Shown here: in pieces, positions 34,321 to 46,374 of the stretch
Layout: every line of letters begins with the position of its first letter
Position numbering within the stretch: the stretch's first letter is position 1
Assembly: GCA_964023205.1 (NCBI GenBank)
Contig: OZ026842.1
Coordinates: forward strand, 5,063,067-5,127,066
Reading direction: 5' to 3'
DNA length: 64,000 nucleotides
From: Lutraria lutraria
Lineage: Eukaryota > Mollusca > Bivalvia > Venerida > Mactridae
Notes under the pieces: model-generated
Databases searched by the model: none
What the model saw: only the letters and a program-made list of their open reading frames with translations
What the model was told of the DNA's origin: nothing
Translations under genes and position numbers: made by a program

Positions 34321-35444
34321 AATATTCTATATGTTTCTACAAATTTATTCATTGGTATTTATCTAAATAAATTATGGATATTAATTGTATATGTTTAAAG
34401 AATAAACAAAGACAGAAATAAATCCAAAATCTTGATATTGATTTTGTGATTAATCATGGCTGAAAATCACCTTACACATTGTATAAAATTTTTTTTATCA
34501 ATTTGACATGTACATCTCTAATATATCTCTAACGATTATATTCACACAATCTAGTCATATGGTCAACTCTAAAGTTAAAATATAACTGATTTTTTTAAAT
34601 TCATCAATTTACAATGATGTACATAATATTTTTTTAAATATAATTTCATAAAAAGTTGATATTAAAACAACAAATTATAATGGATTCAGCAATCTTTTGA
34701 ATAACAAAGTCTGGTAAACACAAGAATACTAAACCGAACAAATAAATGCATACATATATTTAAATGATTTAAGGTTTGCTTTTATTCTAGAGAACTGCAT
34801 TAATTGTCAAAAGGTTTTATCTATGTAAGTTAATAAATTAACACAAAGGAGGAAAATCCTTTTATAAAGACTAAAGAAAATATAGCTGCACCACTATTTC
34901 TAATGATAATAAAACCAAAAGATGTTGGTCATTTTAGTATACTGTGTTTTTTTTATTTAAATATTTATGGATTAAAACACATTTTAAGGTTAAATATCAA
35001 GTTAAGTTCCTACCTATAGTAGGAATTTGCCGTAACCCTGCATGAACTCGAATTTTATGCTAAAGGAGTAAAGAATTAGTATTTAGATCCAACCATCCAA
35101 ATGTAAAAAGTTTTAAATTAATACCGTGAATTGTTGTTTTATTATTTAAGACTTGTATAAAATTCAACCACAAATAACTAATATCTTTTTAACCAGTGCC
35201 TGTACATAATCCTCAATGTAATGAGGGAGTGCAGTTTGAAGAAGAAGAAGAAATACTAATGTACATTTGTATTTGTAAATTGATAAGCATGGAAATACAT
35301 ACTGTATATACATGTAGTTGTAAAAATATAAACATATTTTTTGCAACTTTTAACAATTTTAAAATAAAGTAACATTATTTACACCATGATCAGTAATTAT
35401 TTAAAACAATAAATGACATATATCCTGAAGGGAGGCTTATGAAG

Positions 35445-35735
35445 AATTCAATTACGGAGAAAATGCCTTGAAATTACCATCTACTTACATTGAAATTATC
35501 TCCCTTATTAAAAACCAGGAAACTGGCTTGTGGATTTATTTTTTTAGTTTTCAGCTTCAAATTCAAAAGTTAACATTCTTATATATACCTTTATTAAATC
35601 ATCAAACTTTATATAATAGCGGTATAATGTTATAAGAAATACAAGATAGAAATATGTCTGAGGACCGTGGGAAAATATTTTTTGGGTTCAAGAGTCAATT
35701 TTTTAATTTGGATTACCTCCCTTAGATATAAAAAT
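35445..35735. repeat. Right arm of the same inverted repeat
   Basis: The arm starts with TTACGGAGAAAATGCCTTG and ends TTGGATTACCTCCCTTAGAT, the inverse of the left arm at 34040-34320. Confidence 0.8.
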
Positions 35736-36109
35736 CGAAGAGAACGAAGTAAAATACTAAAATTGGTATTTCTTTAGATTATTTCTCTGTTTTCATTATA
35801 CCCCTGTTGTATATAGCTTAGTGGTATAATTAAGCAATTGATAAGGATGTTTATATCTGAATTTGAAGCTTGAACCTAAAAATAAGGCTGCATACAATCA
35901 TGTTTTGGTTTTGATATGTTGAAATCTGAATGCAATAAAAGCTTCTAGTTACCTGACCGACCAAAACTTTCCCCAGCAAACCTAGACCTTTTATTTGGCC
36001 TTACCAACCAACAATAAAACAGCTCCAACCTATCTACCCTGTTTTTAAAGAGCGTGTAGCCAGAAACATTTTAGGCCAACTTTCCAAAGTATCTTTGTAA
36101 CGTTGCTGA

Positions 36110-36900
36110 GAGAGGTCCATTATCCAACATAATGTGTGTAACACTACTGGGAGATGTCCATTTTCTTACCTTATGTGTGTATCACAGCTGGGAGAGGTCC
36201 ATTTTCTTACCTAATGTGTGTATCACAGCTGGGAGAGGTCCATTTTCTTACCTAATGTGTGTATCACAGCTGGGAGATGTCCATTTTCTTACCTAATGTG
36301 TGTATCACAGCTGGGAGAGGTCCATTTTCTTACCTAATGTGTGTATCACAGCTGGGAGAGGTCCATTTTCTTACCTAATGTGTGTATCACAGCTGGGAGA
36401 GGTCCATTTTCTTACCTAATGTGTGTATCACAGCTGGGAGATGTCCATTTTCTTACCTAATGTGTGTATCACAGCTGGGAGAGGTCCATTTTCTTACCTA
36501 ATGTGTGTATCACAGCTGGGAGAGGTCCATTTTCTTACCTAATGTGTGTATCACAGCTGGGAGAGGTTCATTTTCTTACCTAATGTGTGTATCACAGCTG
36601 GGAGAGGTCCATTTTCTTACCTAATGTGTGTATCACAGCTGGGAGAGGTTCATTTTCTTACCTAATGTGTGTATCACAGCTGGGAGAGGTCCATTTTCTT
36701 ACCTAACATGCTAATGTGTGTATCACAGCTGGCAGAGGTCTACTATCCGACATCATGTGTGTATCACAGCTGGGAGAGGCCCATTATTCAACGTAATGTG
36801 TGTATCACAACTGGCACAGGCCTACTATCCGACATAATGTGTGTATCACAGCTGGGAGAGGCCCATTATTCAACATAATGTGTGTATCACAACTGGGAGA
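36110..36900. repeat. 41-bp minisatellite (GTGTGTATCACAGCTGGGAG)
   Basis: About nineteen copies of a 41-base unit; AGCTGGGAG starts spaced exactly 41 bases show the period in the centre. The central copies are nearly identical, while the outer ones, after about 36700, vary (TACTATCCGACAT, CCATTATTCAAC). CACAGCTG E-box-like sites recur once per unit. Confidence 0.92.
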
Positions 36901-36989
36901 CATGTGGCATACAATGATATATCTTTAGTTATAATGTCATGCAAAAGACATTATCCCTCGTCTCTCTTCAACCTTCCCTCTCCAGATAA

Positions 36990-39900
36990 ATATAATTAAT
37001 GTGATTGTATAATATCATTATGTGATTGTATAATATCATTATGTGATTGTATAATATCATTATGTGATTGTAAAATATAACATACCATTGTGTGATTGTA
37101 TAATATTATTATGTGATTGTATAATTTAACATACCATTATGTGATTGTATAATATGACATACCATTATGTGATTGTATAATTTAACATACCATTATGTAA
37201 TTGTATAATATAACATACCATTATATGATTTTATAATATCATTATATGATTGTATAATATGACATACCATTATGTGATTGTATAATATCATTATGTGATT
37301 GTATGATTTAACATACCATTATGTGATTGTATAATATCATTATGTGATTGTATGATTTAACATACCATTATGTGATTGTATAATATAACATACCATTATA
37401 TGATTTTATAATATCATTATATGATTGTATAATATGACATACCATTATGTGATTGTATAATATCATTATGTGATTGTATGATTTAACATACCATTATGTG
37501 ATTGTATAATATCATTATGTGATTGTATGATTTAACATACCATTATGTGATTGTATAATATCATTATGTGATTGTATGATTTAACATACCATTATGTGAT
37601 TGTATAATATAACATACCATTATATGATTTTATAATATCATTATATGATTGTATAATATGACATACCATTATGTGATTGTATAATATCATTATGTGATTG
37701 TATGATATAACATTATGTGATTGTATAATTTAACATACTATTATGTGATTGTATAATATGACATACCATTATGTGATTGTATAATATCATTATGTGATTG
37801 TATGATATATCATTATGTGATTGTATAATTTAACATACCATTATGTGATTGTATAATATAACATACCATTATGTGATTGTACAATATCATTATGTGATTG
37901 TATAATTTAACATACCATTTTGGATTGTATCATATGACATACCATTATGTGATTGTATAATATCATTATGTGATTGTATAATATTATTATGTGATTGTAT
38001 AATATGACATATTATTATGTGATTGTATAATATGACATATTATTATGTGATTGTATAATATGACATACCATTATGTGATTGTATAATATCATAATGTGAT
38101 TGTATAATTTAACATACCATTATGTAATTGTATAATTTAACATACCATTATGTGATTGTATAATTTAACATACCATTATGTGATTGTATAATATGACATA
38201 TCATTATGTGATTGTATAATATTATTATGTGATTGTATAATATGACATATCATTATGTGATTGTATAATATAACATACCATTATGTGATTGTATAATATC
38301 ATTATGTGATTGTATAATTTAACATACCATTATGTGATTGTATAATATGACATACCATTATGTGATTGTATAATATGACATACCATTATGTGATTGTATA
38401 ATATAACATACCATTATGTGATTGTATAATATCATTATGTGATTGTATAATTTAACATACCATTATGTGATTGTATAATATCATTATGTGATTGTATAAT
38501 TTAACATACCATTATGTGATTGTATAATATGACATACCATTATGTGATTGTATAATTTAACATACCATTATGTGATTGTATAATACCATTATGTGATTGT
38601 ATAATACCATTATGTGATTGTATAATATCATTATGTGATTGTATAATTTAACATACCATTTTGTGATTGTATAATATGACATACCATTATGTGATTGTAT
38701 GATATAATTATGTGATTGTATAATACCATTATGTGATTGTATAATATAACAAACAATTATGTGATTGTATAATATTATTATGTGATTGTATAATTTAACA
38801 TACCATTATGTGATTGTATAATTTAACATACCATAATGTGATTGTATAATATAACATACCATTATGTGATTGTACAATATCATTATGTGATTGTATAATT
38901 TAACATACCATTTTGGATTGTATCATATGACATACCATTGTGTGATTGTATAATATCATTATGTGATTGTATAATATTATTATGTGATTGTATAATATGA
39001 CATATTATTATGTGATTGTATAATATGACATACCATTATGTGATTGTATAATATCATAATGTGATTGTATAATTTAACATACCATTATGTAATTGTATAA
39101 TTTAACATACCATTATGTGATTGTATAATTTAACATACCATTATGTGATTGTATAATATGACATATCATTATGTGATTGTATAATATGACATATCATTAT
39201 GTGATTGTATAATATTATTATGTGATTGTATAATATGACATATCATTATGTGATTGTATAATATAACATACCATTATGTGATTGTATAATATCATTATGT
39301 GATTGTATAATTTAACATACCATTATGTGATTGTATAATATGACATACCATTATGTGATTGTATAATATGACATACCATTATGTGATTGTATAATATGAC
39401 ATATCATTATGTGATTGTATAATATAACATACCATTATGTGATTGTATAATATGACATACCATTATGTGATTGTATAATATTATTATGTGATTGTATAAT
39501 ATGACATATCATTATGTGATTGTATAATATAACATACCATTATGTGATTGTATAATATCATTATGTGATTGTATAATATGACATATCATTATGTGATTGT
39601 ATAATATAACATACCATTATGTGATTGTATAATATGACATACCATTATGTGATTGTATAATATTATTATGTGATTGTATAATATAACATACCATTATGTG
39701 ATTGTATAATATGACATACCATTATGTGATTGTATAATATAACATACCATTATGTGATTGTATAATATAACATACCATTATGTGATTGTATAATATGACA
39801 TACCATTATGTGATTGTATAATATGACATACCATTATGTGATTGTATAATATGACATATCATTATGTGATTGTATAATATAACATACCATTATGTGATTG

Positions 39901-40590
39901 TATAATATAACATACCATTATGTGATTGTATAATATTATTATGTGATTGTATAATATGACATATCATTATGTGATTGTATAATATAACATACCATTATGT
40001 GATTGTATAATATCATTATGTGATTGTATAATTTAACATACCATTATGTAATTGTATAATTTAACATACCATTATGTGATTGTATAATTTAACATACCAT
40101 TATGTGATTGTATAATATGACATATCATTATGTGATTGTATAATATAACATACCATTATGTGATTGTATAATTTAGCATACCATTATGTGATTGTATAAT
40201 ATGACATACCATTATGTGATTGTATAATTTAACATACCATTATGTGATTGTATAATATCATTATGTGATTGTATAATATCATTATGTGATTGTATAATTG
40301 AACATACCATTTTGTGATTGTATAATATGACATACCATTATGTGATTGTATGATATAATTATGTGATTGTATAATACCATTATGTGATTGTATAATATAA
40401 CAAACAATTATGTGATTGTATAATATTATTATGTGATTGTATAATTTAACATACCATTATGGGATTGTATAATTTAACATACCATTATGTGATTGTATAA
40501 CATACCTTTATGCAATTGTATAACTTACCATTATATGATATAAAATTCTATTATGTGGTTGTATAACATACCATTATGTGATTGTATTAG
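36990..40590. repeat. 3.6-kb array of 21- and 28-bp units (TTATGTGATTGTATAATAT)
   Basis: The 21-base unit is TTATGTGATTGTATAATATCA; the 28-base unit adds a seven-base GACATAC-type block. Many 28-base units have TTTAACATACCA in that place. Marked variants recur at long distances: TATATGATTTTATAATATCA at about 37222, 37397 and 37621, and TTTTGGATTGTATCATATGA at about 37918 and 38911. This shows that blocks of several units were copied together. No open frame of note. Confidence 0.93.
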
Positions 40591-41039
40591 GTAGCATGAT
40601 GTGTCTCATGTACCTCATCAAACTTGTGTTTACTTAACAGTGATGGTGGTACAAAATAAATAATCCACCTTGGTAAGAGCTTGTTTTCCCATGGAACAGT
40701 AACTTTGAATTACTTGGAAAAGATAGTTCTGTCTAGACAGTAAATAAAAACAACAGCAATAATTATGTAAATACTTTTATTACATAACACAAACCACTTT
40801 GGGATTATACTTTCAGCAGAACCAAGTACATTAAACATACATTCAAATATAAGTCAGACTAGGGAATTCCTTCAATAAACATGAACATAAAAGCAAAACA
40901 AAGACAAGTAAATGTACAGAATGTGAACACTGCTTAGTGTGATAGTGAATAGAAATCAAAGTGAAGGTAAATTGAGATTAAATGAAATGAAAACAATCAC
41001 ATGTTTCTATAGATATGAATGGTAAACTTTGTTCCTTAG
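40591..41039. other. Spacer between tandem arrays
   Basis: The stretch is AT-rich and non-coding. Nothing recognisable was seen. Confidence 0.4.
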
Positions 41040-41560
41040 CATAGAATGGTAAAGTATGTATGTTTCACATGGAATGGTAAAGGATGTATGTTTATAATGG
41101 AATGGTAAAGGATGCATTTTCACATGGAATGGTAAAGAATGAAATTTTCACATGGAATGGTAAAGGATGCATTTTTGCACATGGAATGGTAAAGGAAGTA
41201 TGTTTATAATGGAATGTTAAATGATGTATATTTCACATGGAATGGTAAAGGATGCATTTTCACATGGAATGGTAAAGAATGCATTTTTCACATGAATTGG
41301 TAAAGGAAGTATGTTTATAATGGAATGGTAAACGATGTATATTTCACATGGAATGGTAAAGGATGCATTTTTCACATGAAATGGTAAAGGAAGTATGTTT
41401 ATCATGGAATGGTAAATGATGTATTTTTCACATTTAATGGTAAAGGATGCATTTTTCACATGAAATGGTAAAGGAAATATATTTATAATGCAATGGTAAA
41501 GGATGCACTTTCACATGGAATGGTAAAGGAAGTATGTTTCATACTGATTTGTAATGGAAG
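41040..41560. repeat. Tandem array, CACATGGAATGGTAAAGGATGC type
   Basis: Imperfect units of about 25-31 bases with the core GGAATGGTAAAGGATG and a TTTTCACAT or TTTATAAT link. It passes directly into the 28-bp array that follows, which keeps the GGAA(T/A)GGTA core. Confidence 0.85.
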
Positions 41561-42180
41561 TTACTTTAGAATGGATTGGTAGAGGAAGTTACTTTAGAAT
41601 GGAATGGTAGAGGAAGTTACTTTAGAATGGAAAGGTAGAGGAAGTTACTTTAGAATGGAATGGTAGAGGAAGTTACTTTAGAATGGAAAGGTAGAGGATG
41701 TTACTTTAGAATGGAAAGGTAAAGGAAGTTACTTTAGAATGGATTGGTAGAGGAAGTTACTTTAGAATGGAAAGGTAGAGGAAGTTACTTTAGAATGGAA
41801 TGGTAGAGGAAGTTACTTTAGAATGGAAAGGTAAAGGATGTTACTTTAGAATGGAAAGGTAGAGGATGTTACTTTAGAATGGAAAGGTAGAGGAAGTTAC
41901 TTTAGAATGGAAAGGTAAAGGATGTTACTTTAGAATGGAATGGTAGAGGAAGTTACTTTAGAATGGAAAGGTAGAGGAAGTTTCTTTAGAATGGAAAGGT
42001 AGAGGAAGTTACTTTAGAATGGAAAGGTAAAGGATGTTACTTTAGAATGGAAAGGTAGAGGAAGTTACTTTAGAATGGAAAGGTAAAGGATGTTACTTTA
42101 GAATGGAAAGGTAGAGGAAGTTACTTTAGAATGGAAAGGTAAAGGATGTTACTTTAGAATGGAAAGGTAAAGGATGTATA
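41561..42180. repeat. 28-bp tandem array (GGTAGAGGAAGTTACTTTAG)
   Basis: About 22 copies of a 28-base unit, AGAATGGAAAGGTAGAGGAA plus GTTACTTT. Unit variants (GGAATGG/GGAAAGG, GAGGAAG/AAGGATG) are mixed along the array. It derives from the same GGAATGGTA core as the array at 41040-41560. Confidence 0.92.
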
Positions 42181-42596
42181 TTCAAATGGAATGGTAAACA
42201 CAGAAAGAATAAAATAAAATGATGCATGTTTATCAACCACAAGAGAATATTCTGTTTCCACCGTTTGCAGAATTAAACAACATAGAAATATTATCTTAGA
42301 AAGAGGGTTGTGTTAGATTAACTAAATCAATACAAACTTCTGCAGTAAACGGCAGAACATGATTCCAAGACATTACCAAACCCCCTATATATACTTCACA
42401 TAAATGTTTCTTGTCTGGACTTATTCATTGGTTAGTGAATACAGTTAACATTTAAATGTATCTAACATACTTGATTGATTGTTATAGAACAGGAAGTTGA
42501 AAGATTCTACCTAGACTAGTAATCTTCCCCTATAGTACATGTACCAATTATAACACATGTGAGTAAATCAATAAAAATATCAATAAAAGATTTAAC

Positions 42597-42800
42597 AAGA
42601 GTGCCAGGTCACAAAATACGCCCGTCAAGGGGCATAACTCGGAAGTGTATGGGCTGATTGGGCTGGTTATCTTTAACTTAATGAGATCTCATGGCCATTA
42701 ACATTTCCCTGAAGTTTGGTGAGGATTCGAATAAAACTGCTTGAACTAGAGAGCGGACACCGTCGTGGACTCTGCCTGCCTGTCCACCAGCCAGCCAACC
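42597..42800 (+). repeat. Dispersed repeat, AAGGGGCATAACTC type
   Basis: The stretch contains CAAGAGTGCCAGGTCACAAA, TCAAGGGGCATAACTCGGAA and AAGTTTGGTGAGGATTCGAA, phrases of a dispersed molluscan repeat. It is non-coding. Confidence 0.5.
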
Positions 42801-43122
42801 TGCTTGAAGTGGGTGCTCCCATAATACTACCCGTTTTTCAAATGCATTAAAAATGTTACATTTTGTGACAATTTCTATATGATTATTAAAATCAGTACAT
42901 GATAGATAAGTTAGTCTAGGTTACAAACCCACTGGTTAATATCATTGTTACATTATCTGTGAACCTTTCTCATTTATTTAGCTTCTCTTTTTAGAGAACC
43001 CTATAGGAATAGCATAAAATATTATGAAAATAATAAAATACTATACACTGCATAGGAATATCATAAATGGTTCAGGGAATATCATACCCTGTCTGAAAAT
43101 CATTTACTGATTATAGTAATTA

Positions 43123-43730
43123 ACAAGAGGGCCAAGTGGCCATGCAATGCTCACCTGAGATACGAGTTATGGCAATACCACTTTTGAATTTGATCTAAAT
43201 TTGTGCTGCCGGCCAGTAAAAGATATCTAAGCTCTAAACCTTGTGCTTTTAAACAAGAATCTTTTTTATATTTTCCTATATAAATCTATATAAAACATTT
43301 AAACCCTTGGGCGGGGCCAACTATGACCCCCCAGGAACATTATTTTAACAATTTTGTTAGAGGGTCTCTAGATGTTGCTCCATGCCAAATATATAAGCTC
43401 CAAATTTTGTGCTTTGAGACAACTAGTATTTTCTTAAATTTTCCTATATAAATCCGTATAAACATGTGACCAATTATTTCCACAGTGACATTATTAAGAC
43501 AAAAAGTTTTTTAAGTTTTTCACTTTGGTTGCCATGAAAAACAGAGTTCTGCATGGAATGATGTTCTTTCAGCAACTTTTGTAAAGGACCATCCATAGAT
43601 CATCCTGTAAAGTTTCTTCAAATTTGAAACAGCCATTTCAAAGGAGAAGTCATTAATTTTGAAAATTGTGGACACATAACGGACAAAATAGCATACTCAT
43701 ACCTCACCCTGAGCTTTGCTCAGGTGAGCT
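43123..43730 (-). mobile_element. Dispersed repeat, AGCTCACCTGAGC...GGCCCTCTTGT family, copy C
   Basis: On the minus strand it starts AGCTCACCTGAGCAAAGCTC and ends GGCCACTTGGCCCTCTTGTT. It aligns by eye with the plus-strand copy at 5313-5965 over much of the length. Confidence 0.75.
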
Positions 43731-44153
43731 AATAAACGATTATGAGATGCACAATGACTGTTATGGGAATGTCATTACTGACATGGGAATGTCATAAGTC
43801 AAAACAGTATGGGAATATGATTAAATGTTAAAAGGGTATTATAAACTGTTGAGATGATATTTTACTGATGTATGGGAATCTAATGTACTGTATGGGAATA
43901 TCCTGAACGGAAAATGAAGATCATGAAATGATATGGGAATATCACAAACTACCTGTAATATGGGAATATCATAAACTGTATAGGAATATCATAAGCTGAC
44001 TGTAGTTCATCATTACTGATATAAAAATATCATAAGCTGGTAATGACATATTCTTGGCCTAAATCCTAAATATAAAAGCAAAAACTGGTATTTATATAAC
44101 AGAAAAAAGATATAAAGTTTTACAGAAACCTTAACCAAAGTTCCTAGTTAATA
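43731..44153. repeat. Loose repeat stretch, TATGGGAATATCATAA type
   Basis: TATGGGAAT(A)TCATAA and related phrases recur irregularly from about 43020 to 44050, on both sides of the dispersed repeat at 43123. It appears to be a worn tandem array. Confidence 0.5.
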
Positions 44154-44430
44154 ATAGCCTGATACAGCTTCCAACATGTATGATACAGCATCCAACATGT
44201 ATGATACAGCTTCCAACATGTATGATACAGTTTGAACATGTATGATACAGTTTCGAATATGTATGATACAGCTTCCAACATGTATGATACAATTTCCAAC
44301 ATGTATGATACAGTTTCCAACATGTATGATACAGTTTCCAACATGTATGATACAGATTCCAACATGTATGATACAGTTTCCAACATGTATGATACAGCAT
44401 CCAACATGTATGATACAGCATCCAACACCA
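44154..44430. repeat. 21-bp tandem array (CATGTATGATACAGCTTCCAA)
   Basis: About thirteen copies of a 21-base unit. Since 21 is a multiple of three, open frames pass through on both strands in several registers. They give short repeated peptides and are not genes. Confidence 0.93.
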
Positions 44431-45278
44431 GCAATAAAATGTATGTACTTAATGCGAATGACCAAAGACGCAGAGCTAAGTGTGGACACATAAAATGGAT
44501 AAAACAACATCATACAATTGATGTAGATTCCTAGCAAAAATTCATCATAATTTCTGTTGTTCAACAATTTAGCACCAATATAAATGTTATAAACTCTACT
44601 GCATTAATATTTTCTTTATGAACCAAAGGTGAATTAATGTATGTTTGTTCACAGGTTTATCTATCATTGTGAACAGAAGAATGAGACATAATATCTTATG
44701 ACTAGCATGGATAAAGTTTCTGATAGTTAATTTTAACATTCAGTTCCACAGTTTATATCTGTGAGACATTTAATATCATATATGATTGACATAGACCTAA
44801 TGCACTAACTGAGAACAATTTAAAAAAATACACATATTGTAAAATAAATGCATTCAGAAACAACTGATTTGTTTTATTGTTCAATGAGAAAGGATAACTG
44901 CACACATAACTAAACCTAATTTTATACAAATTGTATGACTATAAGTCACGTCATAAAAATTATTTTATCAATTGTAATAAATATTGAAAATAGACATCAT
45001 TGTTAATATTGATATAAATGAAATACATTAATTTATAACAATTTTTGTAAAACAAGCTGATGTCCTACGACTGTGATATTGATTAGACAATTCGCAAACA
45101 TATCAATATCAATGAATTCGATACAAATACATGTAATATTTAATTAAATGTTTATATAGAAACTTGATAAATAAATCTACCAATTATAATCTTTAAACTA
45201 CAAAAAAATCAAATAAACTGTTTCTACATTTAAATTCATGTTTACGTTCAACAAAAAATAAATTAAAAGACTTTACCA
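44431..45278. other. AT-rich intergenic stretch
   Basis: No gene or recognisable repeat was seen. Confidence 0.4.
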
Positions 45279-45631
45279 TTAAAGGGGCATACCCTACAAC
45301 TTGGTGCATTTAGAATTAAGGCAAAATGATGATAAATTAGAAGCTTGTAAAGAAAAAAGCCGACGAAGAAAGTTTTAGCCAAAAATTCATCCAATTAAAA
45401 ATAAAATCATAAAAAATATGTATTTGTGATACATACATTTAGTCATGGAAATTTTTGGGTAGAAGTGATTTATTATTCATAGCTATGTTGTTTGCGGCTA
45501 GTACCTAAACTAGTCATTTTATGACCCATGTTCTTCTTGCAATTATCCATAATATATTGTTTTACATATACATCTAACACATTTTTACACTTTCACAGAA
45601 TGTTTATCAGTTGTAGGGTATGCCCCTTTAA
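45279..45631. mobile_element. MITE with TTAA ends (GGGGCATACCCTACAACT family), copy 2
   Basis: It starts TTAAAGGGGCATACCCTACA and ends TAGGGTATGCCCCTTTAA. It matches the copy at 1805-2158 almost base for base, with only a few substitutions and small gaps by eye, so both are recent. Confidence 0.82.
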
Positions 45632-46099
45632 ATATATAGAATAACATAAACACAAACATTTTACATAGTGATCAGTCACGAAACTAGAAATGTGTCTGGA
45701 GGACAGGAATGGCCCTGCAGAGTGCTAAGTCAAAAGGAGACTTAACTCCTGTGAAAATACTTGGGATTTTAACAGAAATCCATCTTGACCTGAATTTTAT
45801 TATTATACACCTTCATGTAAAATATGAAACCAATCCATGAAATATTTCTTGAGTTATTGTTTGGAAACCAAAATTAGAACAGACTGACAGAAGGACAGAC
45901 ATATGGATTGGAGCAACACTTTAAAGTCCCTGAATGAAAAAGATGTTTTTTTCATGACATGTGCATCTCAAAAATGAAACCATTTTATGACTAACCTAAC
46001 AAGACACCAAACATTTACAGTCCCTGGCCTTCAGCAGTTGATTAATGATAATACATGTATAAGCAACATAATACTTCTAGTCTTATTCAGCATTAACAA

Positions 46100-46187
46100 A
46101 TATATCGAGGGCTCAACGCAACACTGTCGTAACTTGTTCTTATTTCAATATAAGTTATGACAATGGTGCGCTGAGCCCTCAATATAC
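46100..46187. repeat. Near-perfect palindrome (CGAGGGCTCAACGCAACACT), copy 1
   Basis: The arms CGAGGGCTCAACGCAACACTG and its inverse meet around TTGTTCTTATTTCAATATAA. It would form a hairpin of about 85 bases. A sister copy lies about 110 bases to the right. Confidence 0.85.
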
Positions 46188-46289
46188 TCCAGGTATTTAA
46201 TGACGAGATCTAGCACTTATATCCACATTTTGTAGAAACAAATTTAATACACCCTATTATATGATATGTTTCACATATAGTGTACAATA

Positions 46290-46374
46290 ACATAGCGAGG
46301 GCTCAGCGCAACACTGTCATAAGTTGTTCTTATTTCAATATGAGTTAAGACACTGTTGCGTTGAACACTCGATA
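46290..46374. repeat. Near-perfect palindrome, copy 2
   Basis: It has the same structure as 46100-46187 (GCGAGGGCTCAGCGCAACAC ... TTGCGTTGAACACTCGATAT), with a few differences. It may be a minimal foldback element. Confidence 0.85.

Larger units (their letters stand above)
33478..36109. other. Intergenic AT-rich stretch with a long inverted repeat
   Basis: No coding frame is credible. The main structure is the inverted pair with arms at 34040-34320 and 35445-35735. A stretch near 33600-33680 (CTTTTTATTTGGACC) loosely matches one near 35980-36020 (CTTTTATTTGGCC) in direct order, outside the arms. Confidence 0.5.

Noticed and set aside
44131..44567. Open frames on both strands with repeated SYMLE or MYDTV motifs
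   Set aside because: They are by-products of a 21-bp tandem array that stays open in several registers.
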